From positions 1-34,802 of the forward strand of contig NZ_BAOG01000152.1 in assembly GCF_000400365.1 (NCBI RefSeq): a stretch of 34,802 nucleotides of DNA, written 5' to 3'. Shown here one piece after another: positions 1 to 7,055 of the stretch. Source of the stretch: Vibrio jasicida CAIM 1864 = LMG 25398 (GTDB lineage: Bacteria > Pseudomonadota > Gammaproteobacteria > Enterobacterales > Vibrionaceae). The notes beneath the pieces were generated by a model. It was not told the origin of the DNA. It made no database searches and saw nothing but the letters and a program-made list of their open reading frames with translations. Position 1 is the first letter of the stretch; each line of letters starts with the position of its first letter. Both the position numbers and the translations under genes were made by a program.

Positions 1-417
1 GACGGTAAGCTGCAAGTGTTTGCGGGCAACAACAAAGTGGAAGGCGACGTTGAATTCTCTGGCGGCCTATCTGGTGAGCTAGGTCTAAGCGACGGTAAGA
101 AAGTAACGGTTGATACTATCGACGTAACATCAGTAGGTGGCGCACAAGAATCTGTAGCTATCATTGATGCAGCATTGAAATACGTAGACAGCCACCGTGC
201 AGAGCTAGGTGCTTTCCAAAACCGTTTCAACCACGCAATCAGCAACTTGGATAACATCAACGAGAACGTGAACGCGTCGAAGAGCCGTATCAAAGATACC
301 GACTTCGCGAAAGAAACGACTCAAATGACCAAGTCACAAATTCTATCTCAAGCGTCAAGCTCAATCCTTGCGCAAGCAAAACAAGCGCCAAACTCAGCGC
401 TAAGTCTTCTAGGTTAA
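1..417 (+). CDS. Flagellin, 3' part only (cut by window start)
   Basis: This is the C-terminal 138 codons of a polar flagellin; the reading frame is open from base 1, so the start lies outside the window. It encodes the end of the central domain and the conserved C-terminal D1/D0 helices that pack the filament core: the motif AFQNRFNHAISNLDNINENV, then SRIKDTDFAKETTQMTK and the terminal ALSLLG. It is clearly a paralogue of the complete flagellin at 716-1846, with a 33-bp stretch identical between them (214-246 and 1643-1675). By position it matches flaB of the V. parahaemolyticus flaFBA locus (flaD of V. cholerae), but paralogue naming from a fragment is not safe. It is followed by its own terminator. 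Confidence 0.95.
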   Translation, partial: DGKLQVFAGNNKVEGDVEFSGGLSGELGLSDGKKVTVDTIDVTSVGGAQESVAIIDAALKYVDSHRAELGAFQNRFNHAISNLDNINENVNASKSRIKDTDFAKETTQMTKSQILSQASSSILAQAKQAPNSALSLLG

Positions 418-470
418 TCCCTAACCTAAGACAAGAACCATATTGGCTCGTGGTGAGAGATGAGCGAGTA

Positions 471-494
471 AACCCAGCTTCGGCTGGGTTTTTT
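471..494 (+). terminator. Rho-independent terminator after the first flagellin
   Basis: Perfect 8-bp stem AACCCAGC / GCTGGGTT (471-478 and 483-490) closed by a stable TTCG tetraloop, running directly into a T tract (489-494). It lies 53 bp after the stop codon and separates this flagellin from the next, so the two are probably transcribed independently. Confidence 0.95.
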
Positions 495-607
495 ATGTCT
501 GATTTTTTATTTTAATCGAGTGTTATTTATCCCCAATCGTAATATTAGAGATTCATCACACTTCATTAAGTCGAAGAAAATAATCGCAAAAAATTGAAAT
601 TTTCTCC

Positions 608-634
608 TAAAGGATATTTATAGGCCGCCGTTAA
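608..634 (+). promoter_or_regulatory. Sigma-28 (FliA) promoter of the complete flagellin
   Basis: TAAAGGAT (608-615), an 11-bp spacer, and GCCGTTAA (627-634). Against the enterobacterial FliA consensus TAAAGTTT-N11-GCCGATAA the -10 element matches 7 of 8 and the spacing is exact. Transcription would start near 641, giving a leader of about 75 nt. No sigma-54 element is seen here, which agrees with this being a FliA-dependent late flagellin; fliA itself is at 28427-29161. The rest of the 298-bp gap between the flagellins holds the terminator at 471-494 and an AT-rich stretch in which I see nothing else. Confidence 0.85.
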
Positions 635-652
635 AGGGACTGAGAGAAATGA

Positions 653-690
653 GATGTACCTAAGTGAGGTGAGAGACACGACGGTACATC
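653..690 (+). promoter_or_regulatory. Inverted repeat in the flagellin 5' leader
   Basis: GATGTACC (653-660) and GGTACATC (683-690) form a perfect 8-bp inverted repeat with a 22-nt loop. It begins about 12 nt after the predicted FliA-dependent start and ends about 13 nt before the AAGGAG ribosome-binding site (703-708). It could be an mRNA stabilising or translation-control hairpin, or a DNA-binding site. The loop contains no GGA, so a CsrA site is not obvious. Confidence 0.5.
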
Positions 691-715
691 AACTAAAGCC
701 TTAAGGAGATCAACT

Positions 716-1846
716 ATGGCGATTAACGTTAATACTAACGTTTCTGCGATGACCGCACAGCGTTACCTAAACCAGGCGGCTGAAGGTCAACAAAAATCAA
801 TGGAGCGTTTGTCTTCGGGTTATAAAATCAATAGCGCGAAAGACGATGCTGCCGGTCTACAGATTTCTAACCGTTTGAACGCACAGAGCCGTGGTCTAGA
901 CATGGCTGTGAAAAACGCGAACGACGGTATTTCTATTGCACAGGTTGCTGAAGGTGCAATGAATGAATCTACCAACATCCTACAACGTATGCGTGACCTA
1001 TCGCTTCAATCTGCGAACGGTTCGAACTCAAAATCAGAACGTGTAGCGATCCAAGAAGAAGTTACAGCGCTTAACGACGAACTAAACCGTATCGCTGAAA
1101 CAACCTCTTTCGGTGGTAACAAGCTTCTTAACGGTACTTACGGTACTCAATCTTTCCAAATCGGTGCGGACTCTGGTGAAGCGGTCATGCTTTCTATGGG
1201 TAACCTACGTTCTGATACTTCTGCAATGGGCGGTAAGAGCTACGCAGCAGAAGACGGTAAAGATGCATCTTGGGCGGTTGGTGACAACACTGAACTTAAG
1301 CTGAACTACACCAACAAGCAAGGTGAAGAGAAAGAGCTGACTATCACTGCAAAGCAAGGCGATGATATTGAACAGCTAGCAACTTACATCAACGGTCAAA
1401 GCGACGACGTTAAAGCGTCTGTTGGTGAGGACGGTAAGCTGCAAGTATTCGCTGCTACTCAAAAAGTAACAGGTGATGTTGAGTTCTCTGGCAACCTAGC
1501 AGGTGAAATTGGCTTCGGTGATGCTAAAGACGTAACGGTTAAAGACATCGACGTAACGTCAGTTGCAGGTTCTCAAGAAGCGGTAGCTATCATCGATGGC
1601 GCACTAAAATCAGTAGATAGCCAACGTGCGTCTCTTGGTGCATTCCAAAACCGTTTCAACCACGCAATCAGCAACCTAGACAACATTAACGAGAACGTTA
1701 ACGCGTCTAACAGCCGTATTAAAGATACTGACTACGCGAAGGAAACAACGGCGATGACTAAGTCGCAGATCCTTCAACAAGCAAGTACTTCAATCTTGGC
1801 ACAAGCAAAGCAGTCACCATCTGCGGCGCTGAGCTTGTTGGGCTAA
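716..1846 (+). CDS. flaA: Polar flagellin (complete)
   Basis: Structural subunit of the polar filament, exported by the flagellar type III system and assembled under the FliD cap. The 376-residue product has the N-terminal D0/D1 region (start MAINVNTNVSAMTAQRYLNQ, the SSGYKINSAKDDAAGLQI motif near residues 33-50, an ANDGISIAQVAEGAMNE helix), a short variable middle from about 170 to 280, and the C-terminal D1/D0 region ending ALSLLG. The length is usual for Vibrio flagellins. The ATG is preceded by AAGGAG (703-708) at good spacing. It has a sigma-28 promoter and no terminator before flaG, so flaG may be partly co-transcribed. The flagellin just before flaG is called flaA in V. parahaemolyticus but flaB in V. 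cholerae, so the symbol depends on the naming scheme. Confidence 0.95.
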   Translation: MAINVNTNVSAMTAQRYLNQAAEGQQKSMERLSSGYKINSAKDDAAGLQISNRLNAQSRGLDMAVKNANDGISIAQVAEGAMNESTNILQRMRDLSLQSANGSNSKSERVAIQEEVTALNDELNRIAETTSFGGNKLLNGTYGTQSFQIGADSGEAVMLSMGNLRSDTSAMGGKSYAAEDGKDASWAVGDNTELKLNYTNKQGEEKELTITAKQGDDIEQLATYINGQSDDVKASVGEDGKLQVFAATQKVTGDVEFSGNLAGEIGFGDAKDVTVKDIDVTSVAGSQEAVAIIDGALKSVDSQRASLGAFQNRFNHAISNLDNINENVNASNSRIKDTDYAKETTAMTKSQILQQASTSILAQAKQSPSAALSLLG

Positions 1847-1926
1847 TTGGGTCGACTCAGCCTAGTGATACCATCACCAAAGCGATAGACCTAATCGTTA
1901 GCTCATAAGGTGGAAGGGAGATTGTA

Positions 1927-2355
1927 ATGGAAATATCCTCCTACGCATCGAACATCCAGCCTTACGGCACACCGAGTGGCACAAAAGTTGCTAAAGAAAA
2001 TGGCATAGGCACGCCTAGCACAGCAAGTTCAAACGGTAACACTTCGCCTGTAAAAGCGAAGGAAACCGAACGTGACCTCTCTGTTCAAGCTGCGATTGAA
2101 ATGGCGGAATCCCGCCAAGAGCTGAACAAAGAAGAGCGCGAGAAAATGGTTGAGCAAATGAATGAATTTGTGAGCGCCATGAATAAAGGAGTGGCGTTTC
2201 GAGTCGATGAAGAATCGGGTCGAGACGTCGTGACGATTTACGAAGCCACAACCGGTGATGTAATTCGTCAGATTCCTGATGAAGAAATGCTAGTGGTATT
2301 GCGTCGCCTAGCTGAGCACACAGCTAACCGCGGTTTGTTAGTTGAAAAGGTGTAA
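1927..2355 (+). CDS. flaG: FlaG family flagellar protein
   Basis: A 142-residue FlaG family protein. The first 60 residues are low-complexity and polar. The conserved part runs from about 75 to 140: a helical EEREKMVEQMNEFVSAMNKG stretch followed by the family signature VAFRVDEESG, IRQIPDEEM and LRRLAEHTANRGLLVEKV. FlaG proteins affect polar filament length in several polar flagellates; their biochemical role is not settled. The ATG has a strong AAGGGAG site (1914-1920). The gene lies 80 bp after the flagellin with no terminator between them and 20 bp before fliD, so it heads or belongs to the flaG-fliD-flaI-fliS unit. Confidence 0.93.
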   Translation: MEISSYASNIQPYGTPSGTKVAKENGIGTPSTASSNGNTSPVKAKETERDLSVQAAIEMAESRQELNKEEREKMVEQMNEFVSAMNKGVAFRVDEESGRDVVTIYEATTGDVIRQIPDEEMLVVLRRLAEHTANRGLLVEKV

Positions 2356-2375
2356 GTCGTTTTTGAGGTGATTTG

Positions 2376-4379
2376 ATGAGTTTAGGCCCTTTGGGGATGT
2401 CTGGTGGCATGGATATCAATTCCATGGTCAGCAAAATTGTAGATGCCGAGCGTGTGCCAAAGCAGCAACGCATCGACAACGAGCGTACGACAATTGACGC
2501 CAGCATCAGTGCCTACGGGCGACTCAGAGAATCGTTGGATACGATGAAAAATCTCATGACGAACTTTCGTCAGGAGAAGGCGTTTGCCGTTCGTTCTGTA
2601 GAGACAACGGACGACGCAGTCGTATCTGCGACCGCAACTACTGACGCTATAGCCGGTAAGTATGCTATCGATGTGTTGCAGCTTGCACAGAGCCATAAAG
2701 TGGCTTCTGACGTTCTGCCAGAAGACGTTAAGTTTGGTCCTGGTAAGCTGCAGATTTCTCTTGGTGATGACACCTTCGACGTTAATGTCCGTTCTAGCTC
2801 TAAGCTAGTTGATGTCGTTCGTGGAATTAACGGCGCTAAGGATAACCCTGGCGTACGTGCTTCCTTAATTAACGACGTAGAAGGGCCGCGTTTGATCCTT
2901 GCTTCGAACCTGTCGGGCAAGGACCATCAACTTAAAGTCAGTGTGGACGCCGAAGCCGGCAGCCCTCTGAAACATTTCGAATACAAAACACTGGAAGACC
3001 GAGTGAATGCGCTTGAAGAAGCACGTGAAGCGGCTGAAGCAGTGTTAGGGCCTCTAAAAGCGCCTGAAACCGATGCAAACCAACCGGAAGCGTTGGATGC
3101 AGACGGCAATCCTATACCTCCTGAAGAACAACAAGCGGCAGAGAATGTGCCAGATGGCGCAACGGATGAACCGATCTCTGCGGCCGGTGCTGCCGCTGCG
3201 AAAGCGGGTCAAGAAGCGATAGAAAAAGCCAATCAACGAGCGGGTATGCGTCCGCAAGACAGTATCCCTGGCTGGACTGAAACCGCTTCAGGTACACTCC
3301 TCGATTCTTACCGTCCACCGGAATTAGAGTTGGACGAAGATGCGATCGCCAAAGCGCCAGACGTACCGGGCTGGAACAATACCGCCTCAGGTACGTTGAC
3401 TGATTCTTACGTCACAACCAAAGAAGCCAAGCAGCAATTAGAGCAAGAAAAAGCCGAGATCGAAGAAAAGATTGCGGATGAAAAACAAGCGCTTGACCAA
3501 AAAGTGGAACGTGGAGAACTGACAGAAGAAGAAGCAAAGACCATCCATCGCGCTAAATTAGAACCCGAAGAGCGTGAACGTCTTGAAAAGATAGATGTAG
3601 CAGAAGCTAAAATTGCTGAGGCTCAAAAATCCTTCGAGGCTTACACCGGTATGGCTCAAGTCCAAGCAGGACAAGACTCCATGGTGATGCTGGATGGTGT
3701 TGCGCAGTTGTCGAGTCACAACAACGTCATTGAAGATGCCATTGAGGGCGTGAACCTCACTTTGAAAGGCAAATCAGAGCTGGGTAAACCGCCTGCTGAA
3801 ATCGGTGTTGAATATGACCGTCAAAGCGTGCGCTCAGATATCGAAAGCTTTGTTTCGGCTTACAACGCGTTCTATCAAACATCCAAAGCATTAGCGAATG
3901 TCGACCCAACGACAGGTCAACGCGGGCCTTTAGCGGGTGACAGTACTGTTCGTAATGCTGATTCTCGGTTGAAATCGGTCTTTTCGACCAACATTGAAAA
4001 AGCACCAGAAGACCTAAAATCGCTGACTGAATTTGGCATTACTACGACTCGTCAAGGTACGCTAGAAATCAACTACGACATGCTTGATCGTCAGCTGAAC
4101 AACAACTTCAACGAGTTAGAGAAGTTCTTTGGTGGCAATACCGGTTTTGCCAAACGTGTGGAAGATGCGATTCAAGGCATCACGGGTTTCACTGGCAGTA
4201 TCCGTACTCGTGAAAAAAGCCTGACTGAACAAAATTATCGTCTGAGTGATGATCAAGCGGCACTCGATCGCCGCATGGACAGCTTAGAGAAGCGCACTCA
4301 TGCAAAATTCGCTGCCATGCAAGACGCTACTGGCAAGATGCAAGGCCAACTTGGAGCGTTAATGAACGCGCTGGGCTAA
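2376..4379 (+). CDS. fliD: Filament cap protein FliD (HAP2) with large inserted domain
   Basis: Caps the filament tip and guides flagellin polymerisation. The 667-residue product starts with the FliD_N signature (GPLGMSGGMDINSMVSKIVD). Its C-terminal domain, from about residue 435, contains VNLTLKGKSELG, a SDIESFVSAYNAFYQ helix and a C-terminal coiled coil. Between them, from about 210 to 430, is a long acidic, Ala/Glu-rich insert carrying two copies of the motif PGW-x2-TASGTLxDSY (298-312 and 331-345) and a predicted coiled coil (about 347-427). Enteric FliD is about 470 residues, so the insert accounts for the extra length. The start chosen is ATG 2376, 5 nt after GAGGTG (2365-2370); the TTG three bases upstream is too close to that site. 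V. parahaemolyticus calls this gene flaH. Confidence 0.95.
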   Translation: MSLGPLGMSGGMDINSMVSKIVDAERVPKQQRIDNERTTIDASISAYGRLRESLDTMKNLMTNFRQEKAFAVRSVETTDDAVVSATATTDAIAGKYAIDVLQLAQSHKVASDVLPEDVKFGPGKLQISLGDDTFDVNVRSSSKLVDVVRGINGAKDNPGVRASLINDVEGPRLILASNLSGKDHQLKVSVDAEAGSPLKHFEYKTLEDRVNALEEAREAAEAVLGPLKAPETDANQPEALDADGNPIPPEEQQAAENVPDGATDEPISAAGAAAAKAGQEAIEKANQRAGMRPQDSIPGWTETASGTLLDSYRPPELELDEDAIAKAPDVPGWNNTASGTLTDSYVTTKEAKQQLEQEKAEIEEKIADEKQALDQKVERGELTEEEAKTIHRAKLEPEERERLEKIDVAEAKIAEAQKSFEAYTGMAQVQAGQDSMVMLDGVAQLSSHNNVIEDAIEGVNLTLKGKSELGKPPAEIGVEYDRQSVRSDIESFVSAYNAFYQTSKALANVDPTTGQRGPLAGDSTVRNADSRLKSVFSTNIEKAPEDLKSLTEFGITTTRQGTLEINYDMLDRQLNNNFNELEKFFGGNTGFAKRVEDAIQGITGFTGSIRTREKSLTEQNYRLSDDQAALDRRMDSLEKRTHAKFAAMQDATGKMQGQLGALMNALG

Positions 4380-4382
4380 TAG

Positions 4383-4688
4383 ATGCGAAATGAACTCATT
4401 GAAATAGGTGATATTGATCAACTAATTACGAAAGAACTGGAAAAAGTCGACGTTAATGCTGAAGAAATTCAACGTTTGGTCGATATCAGGGAACGGTTAT
4501 TGCAAAACCTGCTACCCATTGTCGAGAGCAATCCGGTGCTAAAGCAGGAAGTAGAATGGCAAAACTTGCTCATTCGTACCAAAAGAATTGTCGAGCTGAT
4601 GCAGGCAGAGACTTCTAACGTGGGTAAAGAACTTCATAAGTTCCGTTATGGTCAGCGTTCGCTTCAGCAGTACAAAAAATTTATATAA
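4383..4688 (+). CDS. flaI: FlaI, FliT-like flagellar protein
   Basis: A small (101-residue) all-helical acidic protein in the position of fliT, between the cap gene fliD and the flagellin chaperone gene fliS. In enteric bacteria FliT is the FliD chaperone; Vibrio annotations call this one FlaI or flagellar rod protein FlaI. It has two helices (about 10-45 and 48-85) with the pattern NPVLKQEVEWQNLLIRTKRI. Sequence likeness to enteric FliT is not obvious by eye, so a chaperone role is inferred from position and size. The ATG lies 3 bp after the fliD stop without a clear ribosome-binding site, suggesting translational coupling. Confidence 0.85.
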   Translation: MRNELIEIGDIDQLITKELEKVDVNAEEIQRLVDIRERLLQNLLPIVESNPVLKQEVEWQNLLIRTKRIVELMQAETSNVGKELHKFRYGQRSLQQYKKFI

Positions 4689-4700
4689 AAGAGGAATACT

Positions 4701-5111
4701 ATGCGCGGTTCTTTGCAAGCATACAAAAAGGTATCAGTCGACAGCCAATTGAGCGCGGCTTCTCCGCACAAAGTCATTCAAATGCTAATGGCAGGTGCAA
4801 TTGAGCGTCTGATCCAAGGTAAAGCAGCAATGCAAGCAGGCAATATTCCTGCAAAAGGTGAGCGTCTAGGTAAAGCGTTGGACATCATCATCGCACTGCG
4901 CAGCTGTCTGTCGATGGACGACGGTGGTGATATTGCATCAAACTTAGATTCACTTTACGAGTTCATGATCACTCAGATCTCGGCAGCGAACCATCAGAAT
5001 GATCCTCAGCCAATCGACGACGTTATCGATATTATCCGTGAGATCAAATCAGCTTGGGACCAGATCCCGACTGAATTCCACAACCTAACAGCAGCAGAAG
5101 TGGGCATTTAA
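4701..5111 (+). CDS. fliS: Flagellin export chaperone FliS
   Basis: Cytoplasmic chaperone that binds the C-terminal D0 helix of flagellin and delivers it to FlhA. The 136-residue product shows the FliS pattern: an N-terminal AYKKVSVDSQLSAASPHKVI segment with the LM..A helix (QMLMAGAIERLIQGKAAMQ), then the KGERLGKALDIIIALRSCLS helix and the LYEFMITQISAAN helix. The length is typical. A good AGAGGA site (4690-4695) precedes ATG 4701. It is the last gene of the flaG-fliD-flaI-fliS unit and is followed by a stem-loop and then a terminator. V. parahaemolyticus name: flaJ. Confidence 0.95.
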   Translation: MRGSLQAYKKVSVDSQLSAASPHKVIQMLMAGAIERLIQGKAAMQAGNIPAKGERLGKALDIIIALRSCLSMDDGGDIASNLDSLYEFMITQISAANHQNDPQPIDDVIDIIREIKSAWDQIPTEFHNLTAAEVGI

Positions 5112-5120
5112 TAATCAAAA

Positions 5121-5149
5121 CAATACCTTACTTAAATAGTAGGGTATTG
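5121..5149 (+). repeat. 12-bp stem-loop just after fliS
   Basis: CAATACCTTACT (5121-5132) pairs with AGTAGGGTATTG (5138-5149) across a TAAAT loop; eleven pairs are Watson-Crick and one is G-T. It starts 10 bp after the fliS stop but has no T tract, so by itself it is not a typical terminator. A 3' mRNA-stabilising or processing hairpin is plausible. Confidence 0.6.
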
Positions 5150-5246
5150 CGTCTGATTGCACAGAAAGTTATTCAGTAAAGTTACAATCAAGCTCACACC
5201 TCTTTATTGCTTGGTTGCCTTATTTTTTTATTCAAATAAAATAGAA

Positions 5247-5276
5247 GTCATTAGTGGCCCCTAATGGCTTTTTTTT
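5247..5276 (+). terminator. Rho-independent terminator of the fliD-fliS unit
   Basis: Stem GTCATTAG / CTAATGGC (5247-5254 and 5261-5268, one G-T pair) with loop TGGCCC, running directly into eight T residues (5269-5276). It isolates the filament genes from flrA. Together with the stem-loop at 5121-5149 it occupies the first part of the 285-bp gap before flrA. Confidence 0.9.
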
Positions 5277-5396
5277 GTTGCTGATTTTCCTATTTTGTCT
5301 ATCGTTAATTGAGAGTGGTCCCCCCTTTTTACACTCAATTGCGCAAATCAAGGTCTGGCCGCAACACACCCATAATAAAGGCAATCATTCTTACTT
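5277..5396 (+). promoter_or_regulatory. Presumed flrA promoter region
   Basis: This 120-bp AT-rich stretch between the terminator and flrA must hold the flrA promoter, since the terminator cuts off upstream transcription. There is an inverted repeat AATTGAG / CTCAATT (5307-5313 and 5334-5340) flanking a C/T-rich core, and a CATAAT hexamer at 5371-5376, but no convincing -35/-10 pair and no sigma-54 GG-N10-GC element. That agrees with flrA being the top of the cascade, read by a housekeeping-type sigma factor. The ribosome-binding site is weak (AAAGG around 5377-5381). Confidence 0.4.
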
Positions 5397-6863
5397 ATGC
5401 AAGGTTTGGCAAAGCTGCTTGTAATTGATGACGATGCACCAAGTCGTTTAAATATAAGCAATATATTGGAATTTGTTGGAGAAAGTTGCGAAGCGGTCAG
5501 TTCTGACCAGCTAGGCGATGTAGACTGGTCTAGCGTGTGGTCAGGTTGTATTGTCGGTAACATCTCGGCGGGTAGTGCTGCGACAACAGTGATGGCTCAC
5601 CTTAATGAAGCCTACCATATCCCACTTCTCATCTTGGGCTCGTTTCCGCTGCCTGTTGATGACTTGCCAAATTTCGTTGGGGAGTTAGAGCAACCGCTGA
5701 ACTACCCACAACTTAGCGAAGCACTGCGTCACTGCAAAGATTTCCTTGGTCGCAAAGGCGTTAACGTTGTTGCAAGCGCACGAAAAAATACTCTTTTCCG
5801 TAGCCTTGTAGGCCAAAGCCGTGGCATTCAAGAAGTTCGTCATTTGATTGAACAAGTTTCTAATACTGAAGCAAACGTACTGATCTTGGGTGAATCTGGC
5901 ACGGGTAAAGAAGTCGTCGCACGCAATATTCATTACCATTCTGCTTACCGTAATGGTCCGTTTGTGCCAATTAACTGTGGCGCAATTCCGCCAGAGCTGT
6001 TGGAAAGTGAACTGTTTGGTCACGAGAAAGGTGCTTTCACGGGGGCATTGACCTCGCGTAAAGGCCGATTCGAATTGGCAGAAGGCGGTACGATCTTCCT
6101 TGATGAAATTGGCGATATGCCAATGTCGATGCAAGTGAAGTTACTGCGCGTTCTACAAGAGCGATGTTTTGAACGTGTAGGTGGTAACACCACGATTAAA
6201 GTAAACGTTCGTGTTGTAGCAGCAACGCACCGCAACCTAGAGAACATGATCGATGATGGCACATTCCGTGAAGATCTGTTCTACCGCCTCAATGTATTCC
6301 CAATCGAGATGCCGGCGCTGAAAGCACGTAAGCAAGATATTCCATTGCTACTGCAAGAACTGATGACGCGTTTGGAAGCCGAAGGTGGGCAACCAATTTG
6401 CTTTACGCCTCGTGCAATTAACTCCTTAATGGAACACAACTGGCCGGGTAACGTTCGCGAGCTTGCGAACCTTGTTGAACGCATGATTATTCTGTACCCG
6501 AACAGTTTGGTCGATGTAAATCATCTGCCAACCAAGTACCGTTACAGTGATATCCCTGAGTTCCAACCAGAAGGTAACCCATTTACTTCGGTTGAAGAAC
6601 AAGAGCGTGACGTGTTCCAAGATATCTTCTCTGAGAACTTCAGTTTTGAAGATCAAAGCGATCTGGACCACAACATGAATGCGCCTCAAGCACTGCCGCC
6701 AGAAGGCGTGAACTTGAAAGAGCTATTAGCCGATATGGAAGTCAATATGATCAGCCAAGCGTTAGAAGCGCAAGGTGGTGTGGTTGCACGAGCAGCAGAT
6801 ATGCTTGGAATGCGACGCACGACTTTGGTTGAGAAAATGCGTAAATACAATCTACAACGATAG
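5397..6863 (+). CDS. flrA: Flagellar master regulator FlrA (sigma-54 activator)
   Basis: Top-level activator that, with sigma-54 RNA polymerase, turns on the next tier of flagellar genes. Its 488 residues comprise a FleQ-type N-terminal receiver-like domain (about 7-115), a AAA+ domain with Walker A GESGTGKE (165-172) and the sigma-54 contact loop GAFTGA (212-217), and a Fis-type helix-turn-helix at the C-terminus (about 445-486). Arginines are present at 135 and 176, the positions reported to bind c-di-GMP in V. cholerae FlrA, so c-di-GMP repression is probably retained. It is monocistronic, between terminator-like structures. V. parahaemolyticus name: flaK; Pseudomonas homologue: FleQ. The start agrees with the family N-terminus (MQGLAKLLVIDDD). 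Confidence 0.96.
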   Translation: MQGLAKLLVIDDDAPSRLNISNILEFVGESCEAVSSDQLGDVDWSSVWSGCIVGNISAGSAATTVMAHLNEAYHIPLLILGSFPLPVDDLPNFVGELEQPLNYPQLSEALRHCKDFLGRKGVNVVASARKNTLFRSLVGQSRGIQEVRHLIEQVSNTEANVLILGESGTGKEVVARNIHYHSAYRNGPFVPINCGAIPPELLESELFGHEKGAFTGALTSRKGRFELAEGGTIFLDEIGDMPMSMQVKLLRVLQERCFERVGGNTTIKVNVRVVAATHRNLENMIDDGTFREDLFYRLNVFPIEMPALKARKQDIPLLLQELMTRLEAEGGQPICFTPRAINSLMEHNWPGNVRELANLVERMIILYPNSLVDVNHLPTKYRYSDIPEFQPEGNPFTSVEEQERDVFQDIFSENFSFEDQSDLDHNMNAPQALPPEGVNLKELLADMEVNMISQALEAQGGVVARAADMLGMRRTTLVEKMRKYNLQR

Positions 6864-6873
6864 GTAAAGTCTG

Positions 6874-6906
6874 ACGTTCATACGGTTAAACTCTGAACGT
6901 TTTGTT
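6874..6906 (+). terminator. Possible terminator after flrA
   Basis: ACGTTCA (6874-6880) and TGAACGT (6894-6900) form a perfect 7-bp stem with a 13-nt loop, starting 10 bp after the flrA stop and followed by TTTGTTATCTTTT. The T run is interrupted, so termination may be partial; the larger palindrome at 6983-7021 may serve as a second terminator. Confidence 0.5.
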
Positions 6907-6982
6907 ATCTTTTCTGACAATAAAACCGCACTTTTCTTAGTGTCAACTTCTTGTCGATAACATAACGCTATGATAAATATAG

Positions 6983-7021
6983 AAAACAGCTTGGTATGCT
7001 AATTGCTTACCAAGCTGTTTT
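6983..7021 (+). promoter_or_regulatory. Sigma-54 promoter of flrBC inside a 14-bp palindrome
   Basis: TGGTAT (6992-6997), a 5-bp spacer and TTGC (7003-7006) give the GG-N10-GC signature of sigma-54 promoters, with a start expected near 7018 and a leader of about 38 nt. The promoter sits within a perfect 14-bp inverted repeat: AAAACAGCTTGGTA (6983-6996) and TACCAAGCTGTTTT (7008-7021) around an 11-nt centre. The -24 GG lies in the left arm and the -12 GC in the centre. In Vibrio, flrBC is a FlrA/sigma-54 target. The same palindrome, read as RNA from flrA, could act as a terminator. Confidence 0.8.
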
Positions 7022-7055
7022 AGTATTTAAATGGCGATATTTCGACAGGCAGTGA

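Noticed and set aside
5685..6134. Long open frame (149 codons) on the minus strand inside flrA
   Set aside because: It is antisense to the conserved AAA+ domain, resembles no known protein and has no upstream signals; a shadow of the flrA codon usage.
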